Of a DNA stretch of 64,000 nt, positions 25,506-34,600 are shown piece after piece (the first letter of the stretch is position 1; every line of letters starts with the position of its first letter). The position numbers and the translations under genes are program-made. This stretch comes from Novosphingobium sp. (GTDB taxonomy: Bacteria; Pseudomonadota; Alphaproteobacteria; Sphingomonadales; Sphingomonadaceae), in the NCBI GenBank assembly GCA_024236215.1, contig JACKKX010000001.1, positions 476,001-540,000 of the forward strand, read 5' to 3'. The notes under the pieces were generated by a model that worked only from the letters and a program-made list of their open reading frames with translations, was not told the DNA's origin and ran no database searches.

Positions 25506-26228
25506 TCAACATCCGCATCGACCCGAGCGGCAGACTTCGCGTTCACTAGATATTTTGTCCCGCCCAGCGGATTCCAAATCAAATCGATAGCCGACACCGC
25601 GCACTGTACGGATCAGGTCGGAACCAATCTTGCGGCGCAATCGAGCTACCTGCACTTCGGCGGCATTCATACTTGGCCGCGAGCCTCCTGGATTGAGCTG
25701 ATCGAGCAGGTCACCGTGACTCAGTACACGCCGGGGGTAGAGCATGAATATCCGCAAAAGACGAAATTCATTGCGCGTCAGATTGAGGCAGGTGCCCTGC
25801 ATCCAGGCGCATCGAGCCTGGAGATCGAGATCAAGCGCCCCCAATTGGATCCGATTGCTCGCCTTGCCGGCTCCGCGTCGGATCAGAGCCCTCAGCCGGG
25901 CAGCGATCTCTTCGGAGCGGATCGGTTTGAGAAGGAAATCATCGGCGCCCGCGTCAAGGCACTCCACCTTGTCCCGCCAGTCACCCCGCGCGGAAAGCAC
26001 GATCAGAGGCTGATCGATCCCGGCCTGACGCAACTGGCGCACCGCAGGAGCAGGGGCTGCCGACGACAAGCCGCTGTCAATCAAGACCGCCGCTACATCC
26101 TCGGCCAAACCCCGGGCCAGAACCTGATCGATCGACTGAGCCAGCCTGGCAACGAAGCCGGTGTCCGCCATTCGTTCCGCGAGCCAATCCGCCTGGCCGA
26201 AGTTAGCGTCGATCAGCAAGAGCCGCAT
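25506..26228 (-). CDS. OmpR/PhoB-type response regulator
   Basis: A 240-residue two-domain regulator. Receiver domain (1-112): acidic D7, phospho-acceptor D51 in AAVLIDSG, and K in FLLKPIR. Winged-helix DNA-binding domain (about 125-220): LNLTRNEFRLLRIFMLYPRRVLSHGDLL, then AAEVQVARLRRKIG and RTVRGVGYRFD. The last 20 residues are an extra tail with several cysteines. No sensor kinase is nearby, so it is an orphan here. It follows the oxidoreductase gene by 55 bases and probably belongs to that leftward operon; it is the natural candidate to bind the direct-repeat boxes at 28725 and 31509. Confidence 0.88.
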   Translation of the reverse strand: MRLLLIDANFGQADWLAERMADTGFVARLAQSIDQVLARGLAEDVAAVLIDSGLSSAAPAPAVRQLRQAGIDQPLIVLSARGDWRDKVECLDAGADDFLLKPIRSEEIAARLRALIRRGAGKASNRIQLGALDLDLQARCAWMQGTCLNLTRNEFRLLRIFMLYPRRVLSHGDLLDQLNPGGSRPSMNAAEVQVARLRRKIGSDLIRTVRGVGYRFDLESAGRDKISSEREVCRSGRCGC

Positions 26229-26283
26229 TGGTGATCCTTAGAACCGCGTCGCGATTGCGGACTGTCTGGGATCGCTTCCAAGG

Positions 26284-27594
26284 TCAAACGGTCCCATACT
26301 TAGTTTCAACCGAAATCCCCGTGTCGTGCAAAAATTGCGTCGGAAGGAGGCCGCCCGCACAAATGATAACATCATCGTTCGGAATCGTTCGCAGTTGGCC
26401 CGCAATTTCGAGCGACACGTGATCCTCCCCAATCGCGACCACCTGGCTTGCAAGTTCTTCGCGCAGACGGCCTGCCGCAGCCAATTCGCTTACCCGGTCG
26501 CGATTCCTGGCCCGGGCCCGACCGTAGGCCTGCCCCCTGTATGACAGGGTCACTTCGGTCCCCGGCTGCTCCGCCAGTCGGATCGCCGCCTCAAGCGCGC
26601 TGTCGCCTCCACCAACAACCAAGACGCGCCGTCCGCAATACTGGTCCGGATCGATCAGGCGATAGACCACCTTGCCCAGATCCTCACCGGGAACGTCCAG
26701 CGGGCGCGGCGTCCCGCGCCTTCCGATCGCCAGCAACACGGTTCGGCAGCGATACCGGCCTTTGTCGGAAACAACTTCGAAATGCTCTCCCATCCGGTGG
26801 ATCGCAGTTACCTGTTCCTCGAAACGGGGTTTCAGGCCAGTTTTGATGAGCAGATCCTGCCAGAAAGCGAGCAGGTTCTCCTTGCTGATTTCGCCAAACC
26901 GGACTTCGCCAACGAGCGGCAGAGTCGCGGGAGCCGTCATCACCACCTTGCCTCGCGGAAAATGCGCAACGGAACCGCCCAGACTCGATTGATCGAGAGT
27001 AACGAATGACAGTCGGCGCTCTATCGCACCGAGGCTCGCCGAGATTCCGGCTGGGCCACAGCCCACTATCACCACATCGAGCAGGTCTGCACCGCCACCC
27101 GAGCGCCGGGCGCGCGATGCCGCGGCCGCCAATGCCTGCCGACCCTGCTCGATCGCGTTTTTGATCAAGCCCATGCCGCCAAGCTCTCCGGCGATGAAGA
27201 TCCCGGGCACACTGGTCTCGAACTCGGGTGTCAGCACTGGAATGTCGACGCCGCGTGTCTCGGTGCCGAAAACCAGCGAGATCGCTTGGGTTGGGCAAGC
27301 GGCCTGGCAGGCCCCATGGCCAACACACATTGTGGGCTCGATCAATGCCGCTTTGCCATCGATGATCCCCAGCACGGTCTTTTCCGGACAGGCTCTGGCG
27401 CAGGATGCGCAGCCGAGGCATCGCGCCGGATCGATCACCGGATGCAGCGAGGCCGGTTCGTTGAGACCGGCCTGGCGATTGTCTTCAAGTACCGCGCTGT
27501 TGAGGCGGGATCGGCGCCGGGCTATCCAGCTCCACGTCAGCCAGATCAGCGCGAGCGGCAGCGCATAGACGAGTAGCAGGGAGTTGAACGGCAA
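26284..27594 (-). CDS. Membrane-anchored ferredoxin / FAD-NAD(P)H oxidoreductase
   Basis: A 436-residue redox protein. One N-terminal membrane helix (5-25); a two-cluster ferredoxin domain (about 52-110) with C59-x2-C62-x2-C65-x3-C69-P and a second motif C90-x2-H93-x2-C96-x3-C100-P in which His replaces the second Cys; then a thioredoxin-reductase-like flavoprotein (about 170-436) with DVVIVGCGPAGIS for FAD and VLVVGGGDSALEAA for NAD(P)H. The redox CxxC of true thioredoxin reductase is absent, so it likely passes electrons between NAD(P)H, flavin, Fe-S clusters and a membrane partner. It lies 3 bases after the CcmI-like gene and opposite the multihaem cytochrome operon; its probable partner is the cytochrome b-like protein. 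Direction of electron flow is not known. Confidence 0.85.
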   Translation of the reverse strand: MPFNSLLLVYALPLALIWLTWSWIARRRSRLNSAVLEDNRQAGLNEPASLHPVIDPARCLGCASCARACPEKTVLGIIDGKAALIEPTMCVGHGACQAACPTQAISLVFGTETRGVDIPVLTPEFETSVPGIFIAGELGGMGLIKNAIEQGRQALAAAASRARRSGGGADLLDVVIVGCGPAGISASLGAIERRLSFVTLDQSSLGGSVAHFPRGKVVMTAPATLPLVGEVRFGEISKENLLAFWQDLLIKTGLKPRFEEQVTAIHRMGEHFEVVSDKGRYRCRTVLLAIGRRGTPRPLDVPGEDLGKVVYRLIDPDQYCGRRVLVVGGGDSALEAAIRLAEQPGTEVTLSYRGQAYGRARARNRDRVSELAAAGRLREELASQVVAIGEDHVSLEIAGQLRTIPNDDVIICAGGLLPTQFLHDTGISVETKYGTV

Positions 27595-27597
27595 ACT

Positions 27598-28641
27598 TCA
27601 GGCTCCCGGTACATGAACTTCTACCGCGACGGCCAAGACCATTTTCAGACCGACCGGATTGTCCGCCAACGCCTTGCGAGCCGCAGCGAGATCCTTGCCG
27701 GCCTGCTCGGTCTGCCCCAGAACCATGCGCGAACGCAGCAGTCTTGCCCATCCCTCGGGGTTCTTGGGATTGGACTTGAGCTTTTCAGCGAGCCCCTCAA
27801 CCATGCCGTCGATCATCGCCTGGCGGTCTTCGGCGGGCATCGCTTCTGCGGATTGAACGGCAGAAGGATCTGGCCCGAAGAGGGTGCCAGCCGAGGCGGT
27901 CTTGATCTTTCCTGCCACATCCAAGCCCAACTTTTTCGCAACAATATCAATCTGACGGCGGACATCGGCTTGCCAGGGGGCATCCGCCGGCCCTGCATTG
28001 ACCAGGGCTATCCACTGATCGAGCGCCTGACGCTCGTTGCCGTTCTGGGAAAGCCATAACGCCTCGAAATTGCGTGCGCGCGGTTCCGTGGGGTCGATCT
28101 TGAGCGCTCGATCGAACTGACTGCGCGCCTCGGGCGTGACTTTGCCGCCTGCAACACCAACCAGCGCCTCGCCGTAGCCGGCATGGACCAGGGCATTGTT
28201 CGGCAGCAGCTCCAGCGCGCGCTTATATGGTGCGATCGCCTTGTCGGGCTTGCCGGTCATCACATAGGACCAGCCCAGCATGCGAAACCCTTCACCGTCG
28301 GCCGGGTTCTTCTCAAGCCGCTCGGCCAGCCGGGCAATCATCGTATCGACATCGTCAAGAGATTGCTGGGAGCCGGACGGAGCGCCGAGAGGAATGGGCA
28401 CGCCATCTGCCTTGTCGTCACTGCGAAAGACGATGATCGCAGCGGCCAGAACGCACAAGACCCCCGCCCCGATCAGCAGATTTCGGCTCGAAGCAGCGCC
28501 TACAGGAACCGGACGCTCCGCAACGTCAGCAGGCTCGGCTAAAGGCTCTTGCGGCGCTGCTTCGCGGGAGTGCCAGATCCGCATCGCCACGATCGCCAGC
28601 GCAGCGCCAGCTAGTCCGGTCAGCAGATATTGAACCATCAT
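27598..28641 (-). CDS. ccmI: CcmI/CycH-like cytochrome c biogenesis TPR protein
   Basis: A 347-residue protein with two membrane helices (about 5-22 and 54-72) followed by a periplasmic TPR domain (about 95-345): LAERLEKNPADGEGFRMLGWSYVM and AIAPYKRALELLPNNALVHAGYGEAL are TPR units of the CcmI/NrfG type, and AEKLKSNPKNPEGWARLLRSRMVL is another. Such proteins hold apocytochrome c for the haem lyase CcmF/CcmH. Start ATG 28641 or 28638. First gene of the leftward operon; the matching ccmF, ccmG and ccmH are at the end of the divergent operon. Confidence 0.85.
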   Translation of the reverse strand: MMVQYLLTGLAGAALAIVAMRIWHSREAAPQEPLAEPADVAERPVPVGAASSRNLLIGAGVLCVLAAAIIVFRSDDKADGVPIPLGAPSGSQQSLDDVDTMIARLAERLEKNPADGEGFRMLGWSYVMTGKPDKAIAPYKRALELLPNNALVHAGYGEALVGVAGGKVTPEARSQFDRALKIDPTEPRARNFEALWLSQNGNERQALDQWIALVNAGPADAPWQADVRRQIDIVAKKLGLDVAGKIKTASAGTLFGPDPSAVQSAEAMPAEDRQAMIDGMVEGLAEKLKSNPKNPEGWARLLRSRMVLGQTEQAGKDLAAARKALADNPVGLKMVLAVAVEVHVPGA

Positions 28642-28724
28642 GCAATCACATCCTCATTTGCGTTCCACCCGGCGGTGCCATGGCCAATCTCTTGACGGCT
28701 CTATTCGCATCACGCATCCCGAAC

Positions 28725-28742
28725 CTGACAGAAACCTTGCAA
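28725..28742 (+). promoter_or_regulatory. Direct-repeat box 1 (PhoB/OmpR-like) between the divergent operons
   Basis: CTGACAG-AAAC-CTTGCAA: two related 7-base half-sites with 11-base periodicity, the layout bound by OmpR/PhoB-family dimers (the Pho box is CTGTCAT-N4-CTGTCAT). A closely similar box is at 31509-31526. It lies 152 bases before the cytochrome b gene and 84 bases before the divergent ccmI-like gene, so could serve both. Confidence 0.4.
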
Positions 28743-28876
28743 AACCCCTGTTCCTCGACACATCGCCCGCCTGGCAAGACGAGCCGAGTCGGAAGTTTTT
28801 CCGGTTCGGAAACCAAACGCTAAGCACAATTTGGCACTTGAAACTCACCTCATGGTTTTGCGGGTTGCAACTTTCG

Positions 28877-29734
28877 ATGGCGTCAAAAGCGCAAGAAATC
28901 CAAGTGACGGGTCAACAGGCAAGGTTAACCGCCAGCGCGGTTGAGCGATTCGTTTCGCTTGGCGTAGTTGTGCTGGTGGTTGCGGCAATCGCCTGGGGCT
29001 GGCTCAACCGCCGCAGTATCCCGTTCGATCCCGAACACGGACTTGGCTATATGCTGGGCATCGTTGGCGGCATCATGATGCTTGTGCTCTTAGGCTATCC
29101 GCTGCGCAAGCGCGCCAGACCTGGCGCCCGCGCGCCGGGAAGCGTCGGGTTCTGGTTCCGCTTCCACATGCTGCTTGGATTGATGGGACCGTTGGCCATT
29201 CTCTACCATTCGCGGTTCAGCTGGGGTGCGCTCAACAGTGCGGTAGCCTTAGGCGCCATGGTTGTGGTGGCTTCAAGCGGGCTGATCGGCCGGTTTTTCT
29301 ATGGGCGTGTCCATCGCGGTTATTCGGGTCGCAAGCTGGAACTGCGCGCGCTAAAACAGGATATGGACGGGCTGCTGATCTTGCTCGAGGCCAGAGGGAT
29401 TTCGCGCGAAGAAATCATTTCGGGGATCCAACCATTCGAAGATCGGGCGATCGCGGCGGGCAGCGCGTTCTGGTCAAGCGCGGGGGCCGTGGTCGGCCTG
29501 TCGCTTCAGACCCGTACCGCCGAACGCCGCCTGCGCCGCCGCTTGACCGGCTCTGACCGCAAGACCGTGGCCGCCCGGGCATTGCTGCGCGACTATTTTC
29601 AAGCAGTGCGCCGCGCCGCCGAATTCGCCTTTTACGACCGGTTACTGCGACTGTGGCATTTGCTGCATCTGCCGCTCTTCATCCTGCTGGTGGCGGCGGC
29701 AGTGCTGCACATCGTTGCAGTCCACATGTATTGA
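28877..29734 (+). CDS. Cytochrome b-like membrane protein of the multihaem operon
   Basis: A 285-residue protein with about four membrane helices (about 25-45, 58-78, 95-145 region, 260-285). ATG 28877 was chosen because upstream codons look non-coding. Histidines are placed in helices as in di-haem b-type cytochromes: FRFHMLLGLMG, ILYHSRF, LWHLLHLPLF and VLHIVAVHMY. A long soluble loop (about 150-250, charged, helical) faces the cytoplasm. I infer a quinone- or flavoprotein-linked cytochrome b that passes electrons to the periplasmic multihaem cytochromes encoded next. Its stop overlaps the start of the 24-haem gene (TGATG). Confidence 0.7.
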   Translation: MASKAQEIQVTGQQARLTASAVERFVSLGVVVLVVAAIAWGWLNRRSIPFDPEHGLGYMLGIVGGIMMLVLLGYPLRKRARPGARAPGSVGFWFRFHMLLGLMGPLAILYHSRFSWGALNSAVALGAMVVVASSGLIGRFFYGRVHRGYSGRKLELRALKQDMDGLLILLEARGISREEIISGIQPFEDRAIAAGSAFWSSAGAVVGLSLQTRTAERRLRRRLTGSDRKTVAARALLRDYFQAVRRAAEFAFYDRLLRLWHLLHLPLFILLVAAAVLHIVAVHMY

Positions 29735-31512
29735 TGCGGCGGGCTTTGCGCCTCATCTGGCTGGTGGTGCTGGTGCTCTCAGCCCCCGCCCTGGCGCAGA
29801 GCCTGATGGAACGGCTGGTCACGCCTGGCCCGCTTTCCGGAGTCCACGCGCGTCTGGAATCGAATTGCTCCGCCTGCCACACCTCGTTTCAGAAGACAGC
29901 GCAAAACTCGCGCTGCACCGCATGCCACAAAGGGATCGGGGCTGACATCGCGCAAAGTTCGCATTTTCATGGCAAGTTCGCCCAGGCTCGCAGCGGCGCC
30001 TGCAAGTCCTGCCATTCCGACCACAAGGGGCGCAACTTCGGCCTCATCCGATTCGATCGAAGTTCGTTCAACCATACCTATAGCGAATACCCGCTGACCG
30101 GAGCGCACCAGAAGGTAACCTGCACCGCCTGCCACGGCGCCACGCACCAATACCGCGGCCTGGCGCGGGATTGCGCAAGCTGCCATGCAAAAAAGGATCC
30201 CCATCGCGGGCAGCTGGGCCGCAACTGCAATTCATGCCACACCACTGCGGGATGGAAACCGGTGCAAGGATTCAATCATACCTCAACGGGGTTTGCATTG
30301 AGCGGTGCGCACCGCACGGCCAAGTGCATGGCGTGTCATGCCGGACAGCGCTGGAAAAGGATCGGCACCAGTTGCAGCGCCTGCCATGCCAAGGATGATG
30401 TCCATCGCGGCAGCCGCGGCGCCAATTGCGCGGGCTGCCATACCACCTCGGCCTGGTCTGCTGTCACTTTCGATCATTCCACCACCGGATTTCCGCTGAC
30501 CGGTGGGCATGCCGGCACCGCCTGTTCAGCGTGTCATGGTCCGGGCAATGCCAACAAGCATCCCTCGCGCACCTGCAATTCCTGTCACGCCCGTGACGAC
30601 GTTCACAAGGGCGCTAATGGCGGCGATTGCGCCGCTTGCCACAGCCCGCGAAGCTGGAAGCAGGTGAGCTTCGACCATGACCGGATGACTGCTTTCCCCC
30701 TCAAGGGCGCGCACCGCGCGGCAGCCTGTGCCGGTTGTCACAAGCAGCCGCCCAAATTGGCCAAACCTCCCGTAGCCTGCGTGGCCTGCCATGCCGCCGA
30801 TGACGCGCACAAGGGCGGCAATGGGCCCGATTGCGCGCGCTGCCACACCGAAGCCGCTTGGAAATCGGTGAATTTCAATCACGATACCATGACCGGCTTC
30901 GCGCTGACCGGGAAACACGCCAGGGCGCCGTGCCAGGCCTGTCACGTCCGCCCGGCAAGCGAGGTCAAGCTTTCCACCCAATGTGGCGCTTGTCACACCA
31001 AGGACGATGTTCACGCTGGCAGGCTGGGGGGCGATTGTCAGCGTTGCCATACCTCGGACTCCTGGGTTCAGGGCCAACGGTTCGATCACGAGCTGACCAG
31101 GTTTCCGTTGCTGGGCAAACATGCTGGCCTGCAGTGTGCCGCCTGTCATATTGACCAATCGTTTGCCGCCAAGGGCGTAACATGCGCCGCATGTCACGAC
31201 GACAAGCATCACAAGGGCACCCTCGGCACGCCCGCAACCTGCCGCAACTGTCACAACACGCTGGACTGGAAATCATGGAATTTCGATCATGACCAGGCAA
31301 CCTCCTATCCGCTGACCGGCAAGCACCGGGGGCTGATCTGCTCTGCTTGCCACTCGCGCCCGGGCGACCCCGCGAAATTGGGACGACAGTGCGCCAGTTG
31401 CCACGGCCGCGATGATCCGCACCGCGGCGGCTTTGGCGATGACTGCGAGCGTTGCCACGTGACCACCAGCTTCAGCCAGATACTGCTGCGAACCAGCGGC
31501 CCGAAAACCTGA
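29734..31512 (+). CDS. Periplasmic 24-CXXCH multihaem cytochrome c
   Basis: A 592-residue exported protein starting at ATG 29734 with a signal peptide (MRRALRLIWLVVLVLSAPALAQ). I count 24 CXXCH motifs, one per about 25 residues, in a repeating cycle C-x2-CH-(A/T)-K-D-D-x-H-x-G followed by C-x2-CH-T-x3-W and FxH then G-x-H-x4-C; the many extra histidines (F-N/D-H, DDVH) would be distal ligands for bis-His haems. This is the doubled-CXXCH cytochrome type. It should act as a periplasmic electron wire between the membrane cytochrome b and the next cytochrome. Confidence 0.93.
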   Translation: MRRALRLIWLVVLVLSAPALAQSLMERLVTPGPLSGVHARLESNCSACHTSFQKTAQNSRCTACHKGIGADIAQSSHFHGKFAQARSGACKSCHSDHKGRNFGLIRFDRSSFNHTYSEYPLTGAHQKVTCTACHGATHQYRGLARDCASCHAKKDPHRGQLGRNCNSCHTTAGWKPVQGFNHTSTGFALSGAHRTAKCMACHAGQRWKRIGTSCSACHAKDDVHRGSRGANCAGCHTTSAWSAVTFDHSTTGFPLTGGHAGTACSACHGPGNANKHPSRTCNSCHARDDVHKGANGGDCAACHSPRSWKQVSFDHDRMTAFPLKGAHRAAACAGCHKQPPKLAKPPVACVACHAADDAHKGGNGPDCARCHTEAAWKSVNFNHDTMTGFALTGKHARAPCQACHVRPASEVKLSTQCGACHTKDDVHAGRLGGDCQRCHTSDSWVQGQRFDHELTRFPLLGKHAGLQCAACHIDQSFAAKGVTCAACHDDKHHKGTLGTPATCRNCHNTLDWKSWNFDHDQATSYPLTGKHRGLICSACHSRPGDPAKLGRQCASCHGRDDPHRGGFGDDCERCHVTTSFSQILLRTSGPKT

Positions 31513-31526
31513 CATTAACCTTACAT
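31509..31526 (+). promoter_or_regulatory. Direct-repeat box 2 (PhoB/OmpR-like) before the 57-haem gene
   Basis: CTGACAT-TAAC-CTTACAT: 7-base half-sites with 11-base periodicity, matching box 1 at 28725 in most positions. It overlaps the stop codon of the 24-haem gene and begins the 173-base gap before the 57-haem gene, suggesting a second regulated promoter inside the operon. Confidence 0.4.
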
Positions 31527-31685
31527 CGGGCGGATTTGTTCGTCGAAACGACTCTTGCCAGCGCCAGTTCGTTCGCCCCGCTATACCTTCTTCTTTCCGC
31601 TCGAGTTTAGGTTTTCCGTCCACACGGAAGCCTGGATTCCCGCGCGAACGCGTCGCCCGGGAGGCAGGTATCGCAACTTCGGGAA
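31513..31685 (+). other. Leader region of the 57-haem cytochrome gene
   Basis: A 173-base gap in an otherwise tightly packed operon. It starts with direct-repeat box 2, has a short imperfect hairpin TTTTCCGT-CCAC-ACGGAA at 31613-31630, and ends with a GGGAAG ribosome-binding site at 31681-31686. Probably an internal promoter plus a 5' leader. Confidence 0.35.
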
Positions 31686-34600
31686 GTGTCTTTGGCGGGC
31701 AAGCGCCTCCTCGTATCGATCGGCTTGCTGTTCGCCCTGCTCGTCGCGGCGCTGGCAGCACCGCCGGCCCTCGCCCGCGCTGCCCAGACCTTCGACCACT
31801 TCCGAACCGGATTTCCGCTGACCGGTGCCCACGTCGATGTGCGCTGCGAGGGGTGCCACAAGGACGGCCAGTTTGCGGGAACGCCCAAGGACTGCCAATC
31901 CTGTCATAATTCGGTACGTGCCTCAGGCTTGCCCGCCAGTCACATCCGCACCCAGGCCAACTGCGATTCCTGCCATACCACCAAACAGTGGCAACTCTCC
32001 CGGTTCGATCATTCCCGCACGACCCAGTCCTGCTCGAGCTGCCACAACGGTGTGCAGGCGGTCGGCAAGGCATCGGACCATATCGCCACAAGCCAGGAAT
32101 GCAGTTCCTGCCATTCGACTTCAAACTGGAGCTCGGCCCGTTTCGACCATACCGGCATTTCCGGCAATTGTGCCAGCTGCCACAATGGCACCAAGGCGAC
32201 CGGCAAGGGATCAACTCACCTGCCCACCAATGCCGACTGTGCAACCTGCCATTCCACCGCCGGCTGGGCAGGTGCCCGGTTCGATCACGCCGGCATCAGC
32301 GGGAACTGCGCCAGCTGCCACAACGGCACCAATGCCAAGGGCAAATCCAGCAGCCACTTGCCGACTTCCAACGCGTGTGAGGATTGCCACAAGATCGGCG
32401 CCTGGACCCCGGCGACGTTCAACCATAACGACACCAGCGCAAATTGTTCGTCATGCCACGACGGCAACAAGGCCACAGGCAAGAGCACACGACACATTCC
32501 GGTCAGCACTGAGTGCGGAACCTGCCATGTGACTTCCGGCTGGACTCCCGCCAATTTCAGCCACACCAATATTTCCGGCTCCTGTTCTTCTTGCCACAAC
32601 GGAACCAACGCGACGGGCAAGAGCAGCAGCCATCTCGCCACGACCAATTCCTGCGAAAGCTGCCATGCGACAAATGCCTGGTCACCGGCCAAGGCTGTCA
32701 ATCACAGCGAAGTTCAGGGCACCTGCTCGAGTTGCCACGATGGTCGCAAGGCCGATGGCAAGGGATCGACGCACATCGCCACCGCCGCAGAGTGTGGGAC
32801 CTGCCACCTGACAACGGCCTGGACCTCAGCCACCTTCACCCACCAGGGCATCACCGGAAGCTGTGCTTCCTGCCACAACGGCACCAGCGCCAAAGGCAAG
32901 GCGAGCAGCCACATCGCGACCAACAATATCTGCGAGGACTGCCACACCACCAGCGCCTGGTCGCCGGTGCGCACGGTCAATCATGCCGATGTCACCGGCG
33001 CCTGCTCGAGCTGCCACAACGGAACCAAGGCGACCGGCAAGGGAACCTCGCACATCCCGACAACCGCCGAGTGCAGCTCCTGCCACAAGACCAGCGGCTG
33101 GACCCCGGCGACCTTCAGCCACAGCGGGATCAGCTCCAACTGCTCAAGCTGCCACAACGGGACCAGCGCCACCGGAAAGACCGCAACCCACATCGCGACC
33201 AACAACGTCTGCGAGGACTGCCACACCACCAGCGCCTGGTCGCCGGTGCGCACGGTCAATCATGCCGATGTCACCGGCGCCTGCTCGAGCTGCCACAACG
33301 GAACCAAGGCGACCGGCAAGGGAACCTCGCACATCCCGACAACCGCCGAGTGCAGCTCCTGCCACAAGACCAGCGGCTGGACCCCCGCGACCTTCAGCCA
33401 CAGCGGGATCAGCTCCAACTGCTCAAGCTGCCACAACGGGACCAGCGCCACCGGAAAGACCGCAACCCACATCGCGACCAACAACGTCTGCGAGGACTGC
33501 CACACCACCAGCGCCTGGTCGCCGGTGCGCACGGTCAATCATGCCGATGTCACCGGCGCCTGCTCGAGCTGCCACAACGGAACCAAGGCGACCGGCAAGG
33601 GAACCTCGCACATCCCGACAACCGCCGAGTGCAGCTCCTGCCACAAGACCAGCGGCTGGACCCCCGCGACCTTCAGCCACAGCGGGATCAGCTCCAACTG
33701 CTCAAGCTGCCACAACGGCACCAGCGCCACTGGAAAGACCGCAACCCACATCGCGACCAACAACGTCTGCGAGGATTGCCACACCACCAGCGCCTGGTCG
33801 CCGGTGCGCACGGTCAATCACGCCGATGTCACCGGCACCTGCTCGAGCTGCCACAATGGGACCAAGGCCCAGGGCAAAACCGCAACGCACATCGCCACCA
33901 CCGCCGAGTGCAGCTCCTGCCACAAGACCAGCGGCTGGACCCCCGCGACCTTCAGCCACAGCGGGATCAGCTCCAACTGCTCAAGCTGCCACAATGGCAC
34001 CAGCGCCACTGGAAAGACCGCAACCCACATCGCGACCAACAACGTCTGCGAGGATTGCCACACCACCAGCGCCTGGTCGCCGGTGCGCACGGTCAATCAC
34101 GCCGATGTCACCGGCACCTGCTCGAGCTGCCACAATGGGACCAAGGCCCAGGGCAAGCCCGCAACGCACATCGCCACCACTGCCGAGTGCAGCTCCTGCC
34201 ACAAGACCAGCGGCTGGACCCCCGCGACCTTCAGCCACAGCGGGATCAGCTCCAACTGCTCAAGCTGCCACAATGGGACCAGCGCCACCGGAAAGACCGC
34301 AACCCACATCGCGACCAACAACGTCTGCGAGGATTGCCACACCACCAGCGCCTGGTCGCCGGTGCGCACGGTCAATCACGCCGATGTCACCGGCACCTGC
34401 TCGAGCTGCCACAATGGGACCAAGGCCCAGGGCAAAACCGCAACGCACATCGCCACCACCGCCGAGTGCAGCTCCTGCCACAAGACCAGCGGCTGGACCC
34501 CCGCGACCTTCAGCCACAGCGGGATCAGCTCCAACTGCTCAAGCTGCCACAATGGCACCAGCGCCACTGGAAAGACCGCAACCCACATCGCGACCAACAA

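Noticed and set aside
27598-28641. Reading the TPR protein as a general TPR signalling protein
   Set aside because: Two membrane helices followed by NrfG-type TPRs and the nearby ccmFGH genes favour CcmI.
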